NCBI GenBank assembly: GCA_035361075.1
Contig: DAOSBX010000001.1
Span: forward strand, 110,693-174,692
Length of the DNA: 64,000 nt
Reading direction: 5' to 3'
Source: Candidatus Hydrogenedens sp.
GTDB lineage: Bacteria > Hydrogenedentota > Hydrogenedentia > Hydrogenedentales > Hydrogenedentaceae
In this document: positions 33,779 through 43,853 of the stretch, one piece after another
How the letters are laid out: every line of letters starts with the position of its first letter
Position numbering within the stretch: the first letter of the stretch is position 1
Translations under genes and position numbers: made by a program
The notes under the pieces: generated by a model
The model's database searches: none
Told to the model about the DNA's origin: nothing
What the model saw: the letters and a program-made list of their open reading frames with translations, nothing else

Positions 33779-35109
33779 TATATTTGTCGCAAATCTAAGA
33801 CACGTTTAGCTTTCCCTTCACTTCTTGGGATAGAGTGTGGTTCAACAAGACGAACATTAGCACGTATATTTATAACACGCTCGATAGATTGAACAAATCG
33901 TTCCTGAAGTTTCTCTAACTCACTAATTCGGTCACTAAACATTTCTTTTGTCACCTCGATTAAAATCTCCATTTGGTCTAAACCATGTTCTCGGGTGAGT
34001 TTAATTTGATAATGTGGAGTAGAACCCTCTACAGCAAGTAATGCTGTTTCTATCTGGCTTGGGAATACATTCACTCCACGAATAATAAACATATCATCAC
34101 TTCTACGGGATATTTTTTTAATCTTCCTAATAGTTCTCCCACAGGCACATGGTTCTGTATAAAAAGCAGTTATATCTCGTGTACGATAACGGAGCATTGG
34201 CATTGCTTTCTTACTTAATGTCGTTAAAACTAATTCACCTTCTTCTCCTTCAGGCAGAGGTTCTAACGTTTCTGGGTTAATAATTTCGGGATAAAAATGG
34301 TCTTCCAAAATGTGGAGTCCGTCTTGACATACACATTCAATACCAACCCCAGGACCTATAATTTCAGATAATCCGTATATATCATAAGCCTTAATGTTAG
34401 CTTCTCTCTCAATATAATCCCGCATAGCATTGCTCCATGGTTCAGCCCCAAATATGCCTATCTTCAAAGGTGATGACTTTAAATCAATGCCTAACTCGCC
34501 AGCTCGTTCGATGATGTGAACAAAGTAACTGGGTGTACAGCAAATCACTGTAACATTAAAATCTTTTAATATCATGATTTGGCGGTCAGTATTACCACCA
34601 GATATAGGTATAACAGTTGCTCCTAATGACTCCGCTCCATAATGAAACCCTAATCCACCTGTAAATAAACCATAACCGTATGCATTTTGGACAATGTCGC
34701 CACGGTCAACACCACAAGCGGCTAAACATCGCACCATAGCATTACACCAAACATCAATATCTTCCTTTGTGTATGCAACAACAATAGGTTTACCTGTCGT
34801 GCCACTTGATGCATGCAAACGAACAATTTCATTCATTGGACTTGCAAACAAACCAAATGGATAGGTGTCTCTCAGGTCTGTTTTGACTGTAAATGGGAGT
34901 AATTTAATATCTGCCAATGAGTAAATATGGTCAGGGTTGATTTTCTTTTCATCCATCCTCTGTCTGTATAATGGAACTTGTTCATACGCCCGACGCACCA
35001 TTGCTTTTAAGCGGTGCAACTGAATTTTTTCTAAGTGTTTTTTTTGAAGGTAATCAACAGAACTTAAAAGGTTAAACTTACTTCCAGCGTCATGCCAAAA
35101 TGAACTCAT
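33778..35109 (-). CDS. paaK: Phenylacetate-CoA ligase family protein (second copy)
   Basis: This 443-residue PaaK-type ligase has HASSGTTGKPIVVAYT, YGLSEIIGPGVGIEC, YRTRDITAF, the cysteine motif EPCACGR and IIRGVNVFPSQIE, all as in its downstream neighbour but with many differences elsewhere, so it is an old paralogue. It is the first gene of the ligase-ACT-ligase group, with GAGG eight bases before the ATG. The promoter should lie in the 119 bp shared with the divergent galactosidase gene. Two ligases may serve different aryl acids such as phenylacetate and indoleacetate. Confidence 0.85.
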   Translation of the reverse strand: MSSFWHDAGSKFNLLSSVDYLQKKHLEKIQLHRLKAMVRRAYEQVPLYRQRMDEKKINPDHIYSLADIKLLPFTVKTDLRDTYPFGLFASPMNEIVRLHASSGTTGKPIVVAYTKEDIDVWCNAMVRCLAACGVDRGDIVQNAYGYGLFTGGLGFHYGAESLGATVIPISGGNTDRQIMILKDFNVTVICCTPSYFVHIIERAGELGIDLKSSPLKIGIFGAEPWSNAMRDYIEREANIKAYDIYGLSEIIGPGVGIECVCQDGLHILEDHFYPEIINPETLEPLPEGEEGELVLTTLSKKAMPMLRYRTRDITAFYTEPCACGRTIRKIKKISRRSDDMFIIRGVNVFPSQIETALLAVEGSTPHYQIKLTREHGLDQMEILIEVTKEMFSDRISELEKLQERFVQSIERVINIRANVRLVEPHSIPRSEGKAKRVLDLRQI

Positions 35110-35228
35110 ACTTCTGCCCTCGCTATTATTTATGATATAGAATTACAACTGTTATTTTGAAAATGTGGCAATAGTATAATGATAAATTAAATTCTTGTGC
35201 AAAATAACATAATTGGAGAAAAATATTT

Positions 35229-37601
35229 ATGAAAAAGAATCATTACAAGATACATTATTTATTATTTATCACGCTGAGCATTATTTTATTAAGCAATTAT
35301 AACTATGCAGAAGGTAGTCGCAAGACCGTAGCCTCTCTCTCTACAGACTTATATGAAGTCCATTTACATAAAAATGGAACTGTTAGAATTCTTTTTGCAA
35401 ATGGGACTGAAATATTAAAATTAGACTATCCAGCAGTTACGTATGCAAATAAAGAAGAAAAGGAGTTATTAAGGGTTTCTGGGTTAAATTGGTATAAAGA
35501 ACCAATTAAAAACCCTTTAGGTGAAGGGATGGGTTTGTTTTTAGAAGGTAAAAATGTCTCATGGGTTATAGAAGCATATCCAGGAAAGCCATTTCTTACA
35601 GCAAGATTAAGATTCACAAATAATACAAAGAAAGAGGTGAAAATACAATCATTAATACCAATTCAAGGATTATTATCTCAATTTGAAGATTATAAAGATG
35701 CCACAAAAGAATCAATAGTTTGTTTAGGTAATGGAAATATATTTGAGAGTATGACGGATTATCCACAATGGATAAATAATAGTTTTGATATAAAAACTCA
35801 GTGGAATTTAACATTATTTGATAAATCTATGCATCAAACAATTCTTACTGGTTTTCTTACATTCAAAAAAGCATACAGTAGGATTATTTTATCGGAAGAC
35901 CCAAAGAAGAAAAAAGTATTTATGAGTTCTGAGTGTATTTTTGATCCTGTTATAAATCTTGCTCCTGGACAATTTATAGATGCAGAGCTTCTGTATTTAT
36001 CAATTGTTCAAGAATCCCCTCACATTTGTATGGAGAGATATGGAAGAGCTATTTCTGTTTTTAACAAATTGCAGAAGAACAGTTCATTCTTACCACATGG
36101 ATGGGATAGTTGGAGTACAGCACGTAATAGGGATATAAATGAAGATATCATTTTAAGGAATATCTATTTTGTTGATGAAAACTTGAAAAGATATGGATGG
36201 AATACAATTTCAATCGATGCAGGTTGGGAACGAGGTCCCGCTGACTGGGAACCCCATCCTGATAGGTTCCCTAATGGACTTAAACCTACTGTTGAAGAGA
36301 TTCACCGAAGAGACATGAAGGCAGGCTTATGGGTAGACTTATTTACTATTCCAGAAGATTCAAACCTCGCAAAAGAGCATCCAGATTGGCTGGTATTGCC
36401 AGATTCAAGAGGTAAGTTGTTGTTAGGGAAAGATAAAAAAGTTTTGGATGTTACTATTCCCGAAGCCTATGCTTATGTCAGAGATATATGCAAAAAAATT
36501 TCTGATGATTGGGGGTTTGATGGACTTGTCGAAGCAGATTTTGTATATCATCTATTATTGGCAGAAGGATATCGGGATAAAAATCTTACAAAATTAGAAG
36601 TTTTTTGTCATGGTTTAGAATCTATACGAGAGGGGATTGGTTCTGACAAATTTCTGATGACTATGGTTCCTATTCCTATCTCAGGAATGTTTGCCGATGG
36701 AATACGTATCGGATTTGATAATAAACCTTTATGGTCGTCTAATGCACTCACGGGTAATTGGGGATGTGTTGAGTCATTAAACAATTTTGCAAGGAGATAT
36801 TATTTATTTCCACATTTAGGAGTACCTGACCAAGATTGTGTTTTTTTAGGTCATACGGAGACAAACCAGAGATGGAGAGTACCCGAAGACAAAAAACTCA
36901 CAACATCCCAGTTTGTCGCATGGGCTACTGGAACAAGTCTCACTGGTGGTGTTTTTAAAATTGGCGAAGAGTTTACCACATTAAATACAAACGAATTAAA
37001 CATTTTGCGGAAAATTATTCCAAAGACAACTCAACCTGCACGTCCTATAGATTTATTTGAAAACCCATATCCACGTATTTGGGCTCTTCCCATATCTGGA
37101 CATGCTCTGAATGGAATGATAGTCGCTGTATTTAATTGGGATGTCGGAAAATATGAAAAAGTACCAGTTTACTTAAATCAGTTAGGTTTAACAGAAGGAA
37201 AATTGTATACTTTGTATGATTTCTGGAATGAATCATTTTTAGGGATTATTCAGAATGCATTTGTTGTCGATGCACCTCCGTCTTCTGTTTCCTTATTTGG
37301 AATTCGTTTATTAGAAGATAAACCAATGTTTGTCGCATCTAATCACCATATTACACAGGGCATGTTAGACGTCGTTGAAAATACCTATGTGCCAACTGAG
37401 AACAAATTGAGTGGAAAAATGAAAGTAATTGAAGATACAGACTATTCCATAACCTTTTTTGTCCCCAAGAAGAAAACAATAAAAATGTATGAATTCTCTG
37501 TTCCTAATGTGTCATTTCGGGAAAAAGAAGGTGTTATAACGTTCCAATTTAATGTACCGAAGAATGTTGATACGTTGGAATGGAACATTTCCTTTGATTA
37601 A
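35229..37601 (+). CDS. Secreted alpha-galactosidase-like glycoside hydrolase (GH36/clan D)
   Basis: The 790-residue protein has a signal peptide (about 1-27), an N-terminal beta-sandwich, a TIM barrel and a C-terminal beta domain. The barrel shows SIDAGWERGPADWEPHPDRFPNGL, a clan D feature, GFDGLVEADF with the likely nucleophile Asp437, and DGIRIGFDNKPLW with the likely acid/base Asp497. Clan D enzymes hydrolyse alpha-galactosides such as raffinose or galactomannan side chains; some act on alpha-N-acetylgalactosaminides. The relation to characterised GH36 is distant, so specificity is inferred. GGAG lies about ten bases before the ATG, and a TATAAT box at 35175-35180 without a good -35 is the only promoter hint. 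Product galactose could feed GalK. Confidence 0.78.
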   Translation: MKKNHYKIHYLLFITLSIILLSNYNYAEGSRKTVASLSTDLYEVHLHKNGTVRILFANGTEILKLDYPAVTYANKEEKELLRVSGLNWYKEPIKNPLGEGMGLFLEGKNVSWVIEAYPGKPFLTARLRFTNNTKKEVKIQSLIPIQGLLSQFEDYKDATKESIVCLGNGNIFESMTDYPQWINNSFDIKTQWNLTLFDKSMHQTILTGFLTFKKAYSRIILSEDPKKKKVFMSSECIFDPVINLAPGQFIDAELLYLSIVQESPHICMERYGRAISVFNKLQKNSSFLPHGWDSWSTARNRDINEDIILRNIYFVDENLKRYGWNTISIDAGWERGPADWEPHPDRFPNGLKPTVEEIHRRDMKAGLWVDLFTIPEDSNLAKEHPDWLVLPDSRGKLLLGKDKKVLDVTIPEAYAYVRDICKKISDDWGFDGLVEADFVYHLLLAEGYRDKNLTKLEVFCHGLESIREGIGSDKFLMTMVPIPISGMFADGIRIGFDNKPLWSSNALTGNWGCVESLNNFARRYYLFPHLGVPDQDCVFLGHTETNQRWRVPEDKKLTTSQFVAWATGTSLTGGVFKIGEEFTTLNTNELNILRKIIPKTTQPARPIDLFENPYPRIWALPISGHALNGMIVAVFNWDVGKYEKVPVYLNQLGLTEGKLYTLYDFWNESFLGIIQNAFVVDAPPSSVSLFGIRLLEDKPMFVASNHHITQGMLDVVENTYVPTENKLSGKMKVIEDTDYSITFFVPKKKTIKMYEFSVPNVSFREKEGVITFQFNVPKNVDTLEWNISFD

Positions 37602-37623
37602 ATGAGAGGAGATAAAAATAAAA

Positions 37624-38265
37624 ATGTTTTTCAAATCGCAAAAACGTGTTGAAGAGAAAATAGTGTTATATTGTCAAAAATCAGAAGAATGTGTAAAATT
37701 AGGCCTTACTCTTATTACCGATTGTATCGGCAGATCTGAATGTGATAAACGGCAGGATGAGGTTATCAAAGTTCACAAATCTGAAAGTGTTGCAGACGAT
37801 TTGAGAAGGGAAATTGAGTATTTTATCTACGAACGTTCCCTATTTCCCGAATCTCGGGGGGATATTCTTGGATTGCTCGAAACTCTGGACTATATTCCAA
37901 ACCAAATACAAGAATCTGTGAAAATGTTGGTAGAACAAAGAATAATAATCCCCCAATTATTAGATGGGGAATTAAGGCAAATGGCTCAAATTACTCAGAA
38001 ATCTGCTGAAATCACATTCCAGGCGGTTAGGAATCTATTTTCAAATTTTCGTGATGTTTTAGAAATGTTAGGTCAAATAGATGCCTTAGAAAGTGAAGTT
38101 GATAAAATTCAATCCGATTTAATTATAAAAATATTCAAAAGTGATTTTGAACCATTCCAAAAAATCCTTTTAAGAGACCTTATAAATGAGTTAGAAAATG
38201 TCAGCGATTACGCAGAGAAAGCTGGAGATTATATGAGAATTATGATAGTAAAAAGGATGATGTAA
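37624..38265 (+). CDS. PhoU-like Pit accessory protein (DUF47/TIGR00153)
   Basis: The 213-residue, all-helical protein matches the DUF47 family, which is distantly related to PhoU. Typical segments are HKSESVADDLRREIEYFIYERSLFPESRGDI and the C-terminal ENVSDYAEKAGDYMRIMI. Members are encoded next to Pit transporters and are thought to regulate them, binding metal through acidic residues. A GAGGAG site lies upstream of the ATG, and the Pit gene begins 2 bp after its stop. The upstream galactosidase gene ends 22 bp before, so the three may share a transcript. Confidence 0.88.
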   Translation: MFFKSQKRVEEKIVLYCQKSEECVKLGLTLITDCIGRSECDKRQDEVIKVHKSESVADDLRREIEYFIYERSLFPESRGDILGLLETLDYIPNQIQESVKMLVEQRIIIPQLLDGELRQMAQITQKSAEITFQAVRNLFSNFRDVLEMLGQIDALESEVDKIQSDLIIKIFKSDFEPFQKILLRDLINELENVSDYAEKAGDYMRIMIVKRMM

Positions 38266-38267
38266 GA

Positions 38268-39203
38268 ATGTTATGGCTGACATTAGCGACCGCTGGTTTT
38301 TTGGGCTTAGCATTAGGAGCAAATGATGCAGGTAATGTATTCGGGACAGCAGTAGCAACACGTTTTATTCGGTTTAGAACTGCTGGCATAGTAACCTTTA
38401 TTTTTGTAGTTATTGGTGCAGTTTTGCAAGGGAGTAAAGGAATAGATACTCTTAGTGGAATTACAAACCAAACTGTCAATACGTCAATACTCATAGGGTT
38501 AGTTGTCGCATTTGTAAGTTTTATTCTAACAATATTAGGGCAACCAATTAGTCTTTCACAAGCAGTTGTAGGAGGTATCTTGGGATTGGGTTTAGCACAA
38601 AATAATGTCCAATGGCATATATTAGAGAAAGTAATTATCTGTTGGATTTTTACACCATTAGGTTCTGGATTTATTGCAATAGTATGTTACAAACTTTTAT
38701 TTTTAATATTCGCAAAAATAAAAGTTGGAATTTTAACTCGTGAAACAATAATTCGATATGGATTATTAATTTCAGGAATAATGGGTGCCTATGCATTAGG
38801 TGCTAATAATGTCGCAAATACAGTTGGTATGTTTGCAGGTTCATGGGAGAATATCTCAAACACAGAATTGTCACTATTAGGAGGTTTGTTTATTGGTATA
38901 GGAGTAATCCTTTTTAGTAAGTCTGTAATGATGAGTATTGGCAAAGGAATTGTATTATTAGATGGATTTTCCGCATTAGTTGTTGTTTTGTCATCAGGAA
39001 TAACTGTTTTTATCTTTTCCATTATTGGTGTTCCTGTAAGTTCTACTCAAGCGGTTGTGGGAGCCATTATAGGTGTTGGAATCCATCATGGGGTTCATAC
39101 ATTACATCCCCGTATGATTAAAGATATATTTCTTAGCTGGATTATAGCCCCTCTATCCTGTCTTATTTTAACTTCATCAGGTTATGTAATATTTATTACC
39201 TGA
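38268..39203 (+). CDS. pit: Low-affinity inorganic phosphate transporter (PiT family)
   Basis: The 311-residue membrane protein has about eight to nine hydrophobic helices and the duplicated PiT signature: ALGANDAGNVFGTAVA (about 16-31) and ALGANNVANTVGMFAG (about 179-194), one in each inverted half. Two copies of the PVSSTQAVVGAIIGVG/PISLSQAVVGGILGLG block are also present. It moves metal-phosphate complexes with protons or sodium. Coupling to the DUF47 gene is by a 2-bp gap. Confidence 0.92.
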   Translation: MLWLTLATAGFLGLALGANDAGNVFGTAVATRFIRFRTAGIVTFIFVVIGAVLQGSKGIDTLSGITNQTVNTSILIGLVVAFVSFILTILGQPISLSQAVVGGILGLGLAQNNVQWHILEKVIICWIFTPLGSGFIAIVCYKLLFLIFAKIKVGILTRETIIRYGLLISGIMGAYALGANNVANTVGMFAGSWENISNTELSLLGGLFIGIGVILFSKSVMMSIGKGIVLLDGFSALVVVLSSGITVFIFSIIGVPVSSTQAVVGAIIGVGIHHGVHTLHPRMIKDIFLSWIIAPLSCLILTSSGYVIFIT

Positions 39204-39247
39204 AAAATTAGAAAATCTCTAAGTATAAATCTTCAATTTACAAGTAT

Positions 39248-42200
39248 TTACCATTTTATTTCTATAAATAAACTTTCGTCTGGACTGTCAATAACCAACG
39301 GCTCTCTAAAAATTATAGATATCTCATCAGCCCCATAATTATTCTTATTTATAACACCAACGAACTCACGGACAGAGTTATATTGCTTATTTTTATTTAT
39401 ATTTACAGAAATAGATTTGTATTGTGGCTTTTCTGCAGGTATGCCAATTTTTTTAATTTCTTGTTTACCATAGTGAAGTGTTAATTTAAGGCTTGTTTTT
39501 CGAGTCATTTTATTCATCTCAAGGACTCCCCATGAAGTGCCAGTAGTATAGAAGAAAGTACACGGATTTGTTTTTACACGAGGGTGGATAATTAATGTAT
39601 TGTTATCAACTAGAAAACCAGAGGAAGCAAGTAGTAATGCATACGCCGACATAGCACGTGCATAATGTCCACCGCATTCAATTTCGCTCCAAGGATTTTT
39701 TCGATTTCCTGAATATCTTGAACGTGCTCCAGTGACTATTTCAGTTGCCTTTTCAAAATCGCCTTCATATATCATAAAACTTGCTATTTCATACTCCATT
39801 CCTGTCCATATCTCATCACAGTATAAAATGGGAGAATCGGGACGTCCACCATTAGGCCAGGAACACATAAGTAAACCAGGTTCATCATCTTCAGCGAACC
39901 GTCGTGGAAGCTGAGTATGACCATAAAAATTTTGTCTCCAATTATATTTGTAAATAGAATTTAAAGTTGTCTTAACCTGCATTTCAGGGAATAAATATCC
40001 AAGTCCGAGAATATGAGCCCACCATTGTCCTAAAAGTTGGTCTGAATGGCATCCTGGGCCATAACAATTCATTTGATTATATACTTCAGGACCTACGTCA
40101 GGAGCATCAAAAACATTGATAAAATATTCACCATTCCAGCATGTCTCTATATATTTTTCTACTCCTGTGTTAAACCGCTTTTGACATTCTTGTATAAGTT
40201 CGTTTTGTTCAGGCCCCCCTAACTCACGAAGCATATTCTCCATAGCTTTTAGTACTGCTAAGTATAAGCTCCCAATAAAAGTATTGGAACCGTAAAGATG
40301 AGTGTCATACGTATTAGGTTGTTCACCACGGATTATACCTTCACCTGTCGGGTCATGCTTTTCCAGAATATGCTTAAACACGTGCACAGCATTAGTCCAT
40401 AACGGTTCAATCCATTTTCTATCACCTGATATTTTGTATTCACGGTAGAGTTTTAAGATAGTACCCAATTCACCATCTAAAGCATGATGGAATGGTCCTC
40501 CAATCTCATTTTTTAGTTGAGGTTCGGTAGGTGGAACAATGAATCTGTGAGGGATATAATGTTCTTCTTTATCCATTTGATAAACGAGTTCTTGATACCG
40601 TATCTGTTGCTCCAATTTCGGAAACAGGTAAGGTAATGTCTGTGCATAGTTATAAACATGAGTACAATTCATGGGACAACAACTATCAGTTCCTTCAAAA
40701 CCACCGACAGTCCCATCTTCTAAAAAGATATATATAGGTGAATGAAGAGTAGCAATATTGGCAGAAATAGCTTCAAGCATAATTGAAGGTAAAGAGGAAG
40801 TGAACAAGTCTTTATGAAATTGGGCTGTTTGATTAACAAGGTATGATTGTTTATCCAAACAGTATTCTATTACTTCCCTTGCACTATGAAAATGATTGTT
40901 ATAAAAATTTCCAAGGCGATGGTCATACCTTAATGGTGGGAGTGTCCAGAAATATTGATTCCCTCGAGTTCTGTTAGGAAAATACCATGCAACCAGAAAT
41001 GTAACTTGTTCTTTTTCTCCACCATCAAGTTCAAATGGATAGGCAATAGTCCCATTCCATGTGTATCCTGAGTTACTTGCTCCATTACATTCAGGATTCG
41101 GAATAACTCCATTATTAGAGAAACTTTGCCAAAAATAGTTAAAGTTGTTCCATTGTGAACATGTTATTATCGCTTTATTGTTCGTTTTTTGAATCGCAAA
41201 AGCCATATTTCCCCATAAAGGATGTGATGAGTCAAGACCTTTTTGGGGTGTATATGTAATCCCTGATGGGATACTTAACAACGAAGCAAGACCGTCTTTC
41301 CTGTCCGTTGGCGTAAACCATTGAATCACATCCCCATTGCACCAAATAATAGATCCTTTTCCTATTTTCTGTTGAACAATTAAAGGAGTACCATTATTTG
41401 CTTTTAATAAAATCTGAAGGTTTTTACGATCAATTGGTGAATGAAACTTAAAATATCTTTTTTGTTTCAGAGAAATTCCATTTAGGTTTACTAAATTATT
41501 CTCTGAAGAATTTTCTGTTTGATAATCTACCCATTCTCCTTTTTGAGAGGTAAAGGGCAACCACGATAACAATGTTTTATAAGTCTTTTTATCGATAGGA
41601 TATTTGTTGGATAAAACAATATCATCTATCAGGATATGCCCCCAGCCGTCTGTATCGTTATCGACTATCTCAATTTGTGCTTCCTTCCCAACATAATTAG
41701 AAATATTCCAGATAACCTTTCGTAAATTCTCAGAGTTAGAACCTGTAGCTGAAAGGACTTTAACACCATCTACAATTAAATCTAAATATAGCGTCTCTGG
41801 TTTATTACCACCCCCGATGCGAAAATGAAGAAAATGATGACGGATAGTAAATGTTTTAGATACCGCTTTCCCTGTTTTTTTATCATCCCCATTATACGAA
41901 TTAATAAAATATTTTCCCTCATGACCCGTTATATCTGTTTGTAAAGGAAACTTACCATCCGCAGGGACTTCCCCAAAGGCATCACCTGTAATTGTCCAAT
42001 TCTTATAATTTCTACTTTCGAAATTGTCTATTACCAAATCTTTTTTATGACCTTTTCGGGCATTATTTATAGCAAGCATCCAATCGAAAACAGAGTTAGA
42101 GTCTCCATTAAGAATAAGATGTGCTCCTTTTTGGACGTCCTCATTAATTTTCCGAACTACTTGTGAAGATAAGACTTTATTTGAAGGTCCTAACCAATAT

Positions 42201-43075
42201 ATATTCGTTGTGTCGTAGTCGAGCTGTATATCTTGATTTATGTCATCTTGAAATTGAAGTTTAATACCCGATGTATATCTTAAAGGATGTGCACTGTCAT
42301 ATTGGTTTGTAATAAAACGTATTGTTTTTGGGAAAGATTTTTGTTCACATGAATTTATCCCCATGTCAATCAATACTTTATCAGAATCTTCTTTAGTAGT
42401 ATTTATGTTGTAACCTAATTCTGGATGAAAGATAGCTTGTATAGTTTCACCATTCAAAGTTTGTTCAGAACTTTTTAATTCGCTATATCCATCCCAACCA
42501 ACAATATTAGGTATTGTCCCAGCAAGAACACCTTTAATATTGTTTGTTGAATTGTTTTTCAAAGTAAATGTGAAAAATATAGCAGGAAGAGATGAATTAA
42601 GTTCATCAAGAGGAATAAAAGGAGAAAAACATTCTAAAGAGATATCTAACGAAGGAGCAAAATCTTCAAATTTCAAAAGTGCAAATGGAAATTCACCAAT
42701 AAATTTGATGTTATTAACTCCATCCGCAGGCAATAAAGGATTTTTTTGAAGTATCTTAGATATCTTTTCTGTCCCATTATCAATAAAAATCGAAAAGAAA
42801 GCATCAGAAACAGTCGCATTTGAATTAAAATTGTTGACTATTTCCCACGGACTTAATTTGCCATCTCCACGGATATAAATTTGTCCAGCCCCAAATCCAC
42901 CCAATGGAAATGCAATTTCTTTTAAGTTGTCATCTGAGTAAATTTTATTAATAATAAATTTGGCTTCATCGATACATTTTTGTTCTGCATATACATTATT
43001 GAATAGTTGTAAGAAGGCTAATGGTGCCCATAAAAAGATAAAAAATAGTTTAAGGCTAACCATTTTTGAATACAT
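39248..43075 (-). CDS. Secreted GH116-type beta-glucosidase/glucosylceramidase-like enzyme with inserted beta-sandwich domain
   Basis: The 1275-residue protein has a signal peptide (about 1-30). It then has the GH116 N-terminal domain (FPLGGFGAGQIYIRGDGKLSPWEIVNNF) and a C-terminal (alpha/alpha)6 barrel of DUF608 type (NCTHVYNYAQTLPYLFPKLE, ALDGELGTILKLYREYKISGD, CHSDQLLGQWWAHILGLG). The TYDTHLYGS segment aligns with the acid/base Asp region of GBA2. Residues about 348-490 hold an inserted sandwich domain (DNFESRNYKNWTITGDAFGE ... GWGHILIDDIVLS) that is otherwise familiar from GH32-type secreted hydrolases. It would cleave beta-glucosides outside the cytoplasm. AAGGGATG precedes the ATG. Its end is convergent with the Pit gene. 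Confidence 0.8.
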   Translation of the reverse strand: MYSKMVSLKLFFIFLWAPLAFLQLFNNVYAEQKCIDEAKFIINKIYSDDNLKEIAFPLGGFGAGQIYIRGDGKLSPWEIVNNFNSNATVSDAFFSIFIDNGTEKISKILQKNPLLPADGVNNIKFIGEFPFALLKFEDFAPSLDISLECFSPFIPLDELNSSLPAIFFTFTLKNNSTNNIKGVLAGTIPNIVGWDGYSELKSSEQTLNGETIQAIFHPELGYNINTTKEDSDKVLIDMGINSCEQKSFPKTIRFITNQYDSAHPLRYTSGIKLQFQDDINQDIQLDYDTTNIYWLGPSNKVLSSQVVRKINEDVQKGAHLILNGDSNSVFDWMLAINNARKGHKKDLVIDNFESRNYKNWTITGDAFGEVPADGKFPLQTDITGHEGKYFINSYNGDDKKTGKAVSKTFTIRHHFLHFRIGGGNKPETLYLDLIVDGVKVLSATGSNSENLRKVIWNISNYVGKEAQIEIVDNDTDGWGHILIDDIVLSNKYPIDKKTYKTLLSWLPFTSQKGEWVDYQTENSSENNLVNLNGISLKQKRYFKFHSPIDRKNLQILLKANNGTPLIVQQKIGKGSIIWCNGDVIQWFTPTDRKDGLASLLSIPSGITYTPQKGLDSSHPLWGNMAFAIQKTNNKAIITCSQWNNFNYFWQSFSNNGVIPNPECNGASNSGYTWNGTIAYPFELDGGEKEQVTFLVAWYFPNRTRGNQYFWTLPPLRYDHRLGNFYNNHFHSAREVIEYCLDKQSYLVNQTAQFHKDLFTSSLPSIMLEAISANIATLHSPIYIFLEDGTVGGFEGTDSCCPMNCTHVYNYAQTLPYLFPKLEQQIRYQELVYQMDKEEHYIPHRFIVPPTEPQLKNEIGGPFHHALDGELGTILKLYREYKISGDRKWIEPLWTNAVHVFKHILEKHDPTGEGIIRGEQPNTYDTHLYGSNTFIGSLYLAVLKAMENMLRELGGPEQNELIQECQKRFNTGVEKYIETCWNGEYFINVFDAPDVGPEVYNQMNCYGPGCHSDQLLGQWWAHILGLGYLFPEMQVKTTLNSIYKYNWRQNFYGHTQLPRRFAEDDEPGLLMCSWPNGGRPDSPILYCDEIWTGMEYEIASFMIYEGDFEKATEIVTGARSRYSGNRKNPWSEIECGGHYARAMSAYALLLASSGFLVDNNTLIIHPRVKTNPCTFFYTTGTSWGVLEMNKMTRKTSLKLTLHYGKQEIKKIGIPAEKPQYKSISVNINKNKQYNSVREFVGVINKNNYGADEISIIFREPLVIDSPDESLFIEIKW

Positions 43076-43176
43076 AATCCATCCCTTATAGTTTATGTTT
43101 GTGTTTATAAACTAATTTTATATTTTTCCTAATTTACAAACGCCCCTTTTTTGGAACACATCTAATTTTAATGTTT

Positions 43177-43419
43177 TTACTGGCTTTGTTCTTCTGCCTT
43201 TGCTTTTGCTACTAAATCTTCCAATACTTGAAGTAATACCTCAGTTTCTATACCATACGCCATACATACCTCTTCGATAGTTTCGAATCGGCTAATACCA
43301 CAATGAGCACAACCGCCAAGATGAAATGCAGCAAAAACCTCTGCTACACGTGGATGTACAGACATTGCTTCCGCAACAGGCATATCAGGAGAAAAAATTT
43401 TGTTTTCACTTTCAGACAT
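43177..43419 (-). CDS. DUF1858 domain protein
   Basis: The 80-residue protein is a single DUF1858 domain: PDMPVAEAMSVHPRVAEVFAAFHLGGCAHCGISRFETIEEVCMAYGI, with a CxxC pair (Cys-Ala-His-Cys). Related domains open ScdA/RIC iron-sulfur repair proteins and sit beside hybrid-cluster or nitrite-reducing proteins. The role is redox or Fe-S related by association. AAGGAATAAAA precedes the ATG. It is divergent from the Rieske gene, separated by 119 bp. Confidence 0.85.
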   Translation of the reverse strand: MSESENKIFSPDMPVAEAMSVHPRVAEVFAAFHLGGCAHCGISRFETIEEVCMAYGIETEVLLQVLEDLVAKAKAEEQSQ

Positions 43420-43538
43420 TTTTATTCCTTTCTAATCATTATGGAATTTTATTTTAGAATAATATAATTTATTCGGAAAAAACAACATATTTTAAGGCTA
43501 TAATATTTCGATTGTGGAATAACATTTAGGAAATAGTA

Positions 43539-43853
43539 ATGAATAAGATAAAGTTAGCCAATATTAAAGAATTAATAAACAAAGAACATATAATAAAAAA
43601 AGTTTTGGGAAAAACATATTTAATTGAGGAGAGAAATAATCAGTATATAGTTTATGAATATATGTGTCGTCATCAGGGAGCAGACTTATCTCTTGGAACA
43701 CTCAAAAATGGAGTAGTGACATGCCCAAGGCATGGTTGGCAATATAAAAGAGAAACAGGTGAATGTATCAAGGGTGATGGAATTCCTCTTAAACAATGCC
43801 AAGCTGAGGTTTCAGAAGGATACATATTTCTTATTATAGAATTAGGTAATTAG
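43539..43853 (+). CDS. Rieske [2Fe-2S] ferredoxin-like protein
   Basis: The 104-residue protein has the two Rieske cluster boxes: CRHQGADL (Cys-x-His) and CPRHGWQYKRETGEC (Cys-x2-His), followed by the usual GEC turn. It is free-standing, like the ferredoxin components of oxygenases or small NirD-like proteins, with no membrane anchor. AGGAAAT lies before the ATG. No oxygenase gene is adjacent, so its electron partner is unknown. It overlaps the end of the convergent CPBP-like gene by 12 bp. Confidence 0.88.
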   Translation: MNKIKLANIKELINKEHIIKKVLGKTYLIEERNNQYIVYEYMCRHQGADLSLGTLKNGVVTCPRHGWQYKRETGECIKGDGIPLKQCQAEVSEGYIFLIIELGN

